In this document: positions 21,442 through 21,786 of the stretch, one piece after another
Layout: the number at the start of each line of letters is the position of its first letter
Position numbering within the stretch: position 1 is the first letter of the stretch
NCBI GenBank assembly: GCA_003150175.1
Contig: QAKZ01000054.1
Location: forward strand, 1-21,786
DNA: 21,786 nt
Source of the DNA: Coriobacteriia bacterium
Lineage (GTDB): Bacteria > Actinomycetota > Coriobacteriia > Coriobacteriales > Atopobiaceae
Direction of reading: 5' to 3'
Notes under the pieces: generated by a model
The model's database searches: none
What the model was told of the DNA's origin: nothing
The model's input: only the letters and a program-made list of their open reading frames with translations
Made by a program: the position numbers and the translations under genes

Positions 21442-21575
21442 CGCACGACCGCACGGCCCCTCGTGGCGTATCCCTCGTTTGCGCAGACGGTGAACGCCCC
21501 CTTCGGGCGCCGTACCCTTCTTTCCAGAATGCGCGGGCGGGGGTCCGCGCCCGGATGCTCTGGAGAGGAGCAAAC

Positions 21576-21638
21576 ATGTCGTTCAAGGTTATGGCAATCT
21601 GCGCCGGCAGGCACGGCGGAAACGGCGAGGCGTGTTAG
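21576..21638 (+). pseudogene. 5' fragment of a flavodoxin / NADPH-dependent FMN reductase gene, cut by an IS3 element
   Basis: The ATG at 21576 has AGGAG (21566-21570) 5 nt upstream and encodes MSFKVMAICAGRHGGNGEAC before a TAG stop. The MKVxAICAGRxxGNGE start is the phosphate-binding beginning of NAD(P)H-dependent FMN reductases and flavodoxin-like proteins, which are normally 150-250 residues long. Only 20 codons remain. Match to the family breaks after GEA, at TGTTAG, which I read as the end of the inserted IS; the IS would thus supply the stop codon. The rest of the gene may lie beyond the IS, outside the window. Confidence 0.65.
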
Positions 21639-21786
21639 CGTCGGGCTTATTTGACCCCCATCGGGACCGCGGTGGGAATCCTGGACCAAAACCATCCTAT
21701 GCCGCTAGGCCCAAATCCCTTCGATACTGCATGGGGCTCCTGTAATCCAGGTCGCCCTTTATCCTGACATCCCTGTACCATCTGAG
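21633..21786 (-). mobile_element. IS3-family insertion sequence, right part (continues beyond window)
   Basis: The 3' end of an IS3-type transposase (21697-21786, minus strand) and a non-coding end belong to an insertion sequence. The boundary is estimated: TGTTAGCGTC at 21633 begins with the TG typical of IS3 ends and coincides with loss of the flavodoxin reading frame. TGACCCCC at 21652 is an alternative end or an inner part of the terminal repeat. The other end and any target duplication are outside the window. Confidence 0.65.
21697..21786 (-). CDS. IS3-family transposase (OrfB, integrase core), C-terminal end
   Basis: Reading leftward from the window edge gives 29 residues, LRWYRDVRIKGDLDY then RSPMQYRRDLGLAA, and a TAG stop. 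The W-Y-x-x-x-R-I-K, then S-P-x-x-Y-R, L-G-L-A-A pattern is the standard end of IS150-like IS3 transposases, downstream of the DDE integrase core. The frame is open to the edge, so the gene is partial only because of the window. I see no sign of decay in the visible part. Confidence 0.85.
   Translation of the reverse strand, partial: LRWYRDVRIKGDLDYRSPMQYRRDLGLAA

Larger units (their letters stand above)
21254..21575. other. Intergenic region of 322 bp
   Basis: No convincing gene is seen here. It holds a 14-bp perfect palindrome (21329-21342), the 18-bp-stem terminator (21383-21434) and, near its end, the SD of the disrupted flavodoxin-type gene. Open frames across it are hairpin-driven and unlike proteins. 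Confidence 0.6.

Noticed and set aside
21285..21575. Upstream part of the plus-strand frame that leads into the flavodoxin fragment
   Set aside because: It runs through the 18-bp-stem terminator and has no protein-like pattern; the SD and family similarity begin at 21576.
1..21786. tRNA, rRNA or CRISPR array
   Set aside because: No cloverleaf-like tRNA, rRNA segment or regularly spaced repeat was noticed on either strand by eye; a covariance-model scan would be needed to exclude small RNAs.

Overview
The window is GC-rich and gene-dense. Strong Shine-Dalgarno (SD) sequences, the mix of families, and membrane-bound LuxR-type regulators suggest an actinobacterium of the class Coriobacteriia (Collinsella/Olsenella-like). 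The taxon is an inference from style and gene content; no rRNA or other marker gene was available.

Positions 1-9060 are mostly housekeeping. The 3' end of guaB closes with a strong terminator. A TetR regulator and a seven-helix membrane protein follow, and each is preceded by the same 13-bp palindrome, so they form a small self-contained regulatory unit. Then come leuS and a 67-residue membrane protein, a leftward pair (P1-family peptidase and class II glutamine amidotransferase), a divergent M18 aminopeptidase, and a four-helix membrane protein made of two similar halves.

Positions 9061-14346 hold an MBL-fold hydrolase, a methyltransferase with Trm9/ALKBH8-type signatures, and a divergent Elp3 (radical SAM + GNAT) gene 32 bp away, followed by a PucR-type regulator. 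Elp3 and Trm9 act in sequence at the tRNA wobble uridine in eukaryotes. Their side-by-side placement here suggests a bacterial version of that pathway and is the most interesting housekeeping-level signal.

Positions 14347-21253 look like an accessory locus. It contains a membrane regulator with its LuxR-type DNA-binding domain between two membrane bundles, and a remnant of a second such regulator. Two small secreted proteins follow, one cut short by an in-frame TAA before its C-terminal tail. An operon of three different six-helix membrane proteins, one ABC ATPase and one membrane-anchored extracytoplasmic protein completes it. The regulator-to-secreted-protein part looks more AT-rich than its surroundings. 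A plausible reading is a regulated small-protein (bacteriocin-like) production, export and self-protection system; the substrate and activity are not proven by the sequence.

Positions 21254-21786 hold a strong, probably bidirectional terminator and the first 20 codons of a flavodoxin/NADPH-dependent FMN reductase gene. An IS3-family element interrupts that gene, and the 3' end of its transposase runs off the window edge.
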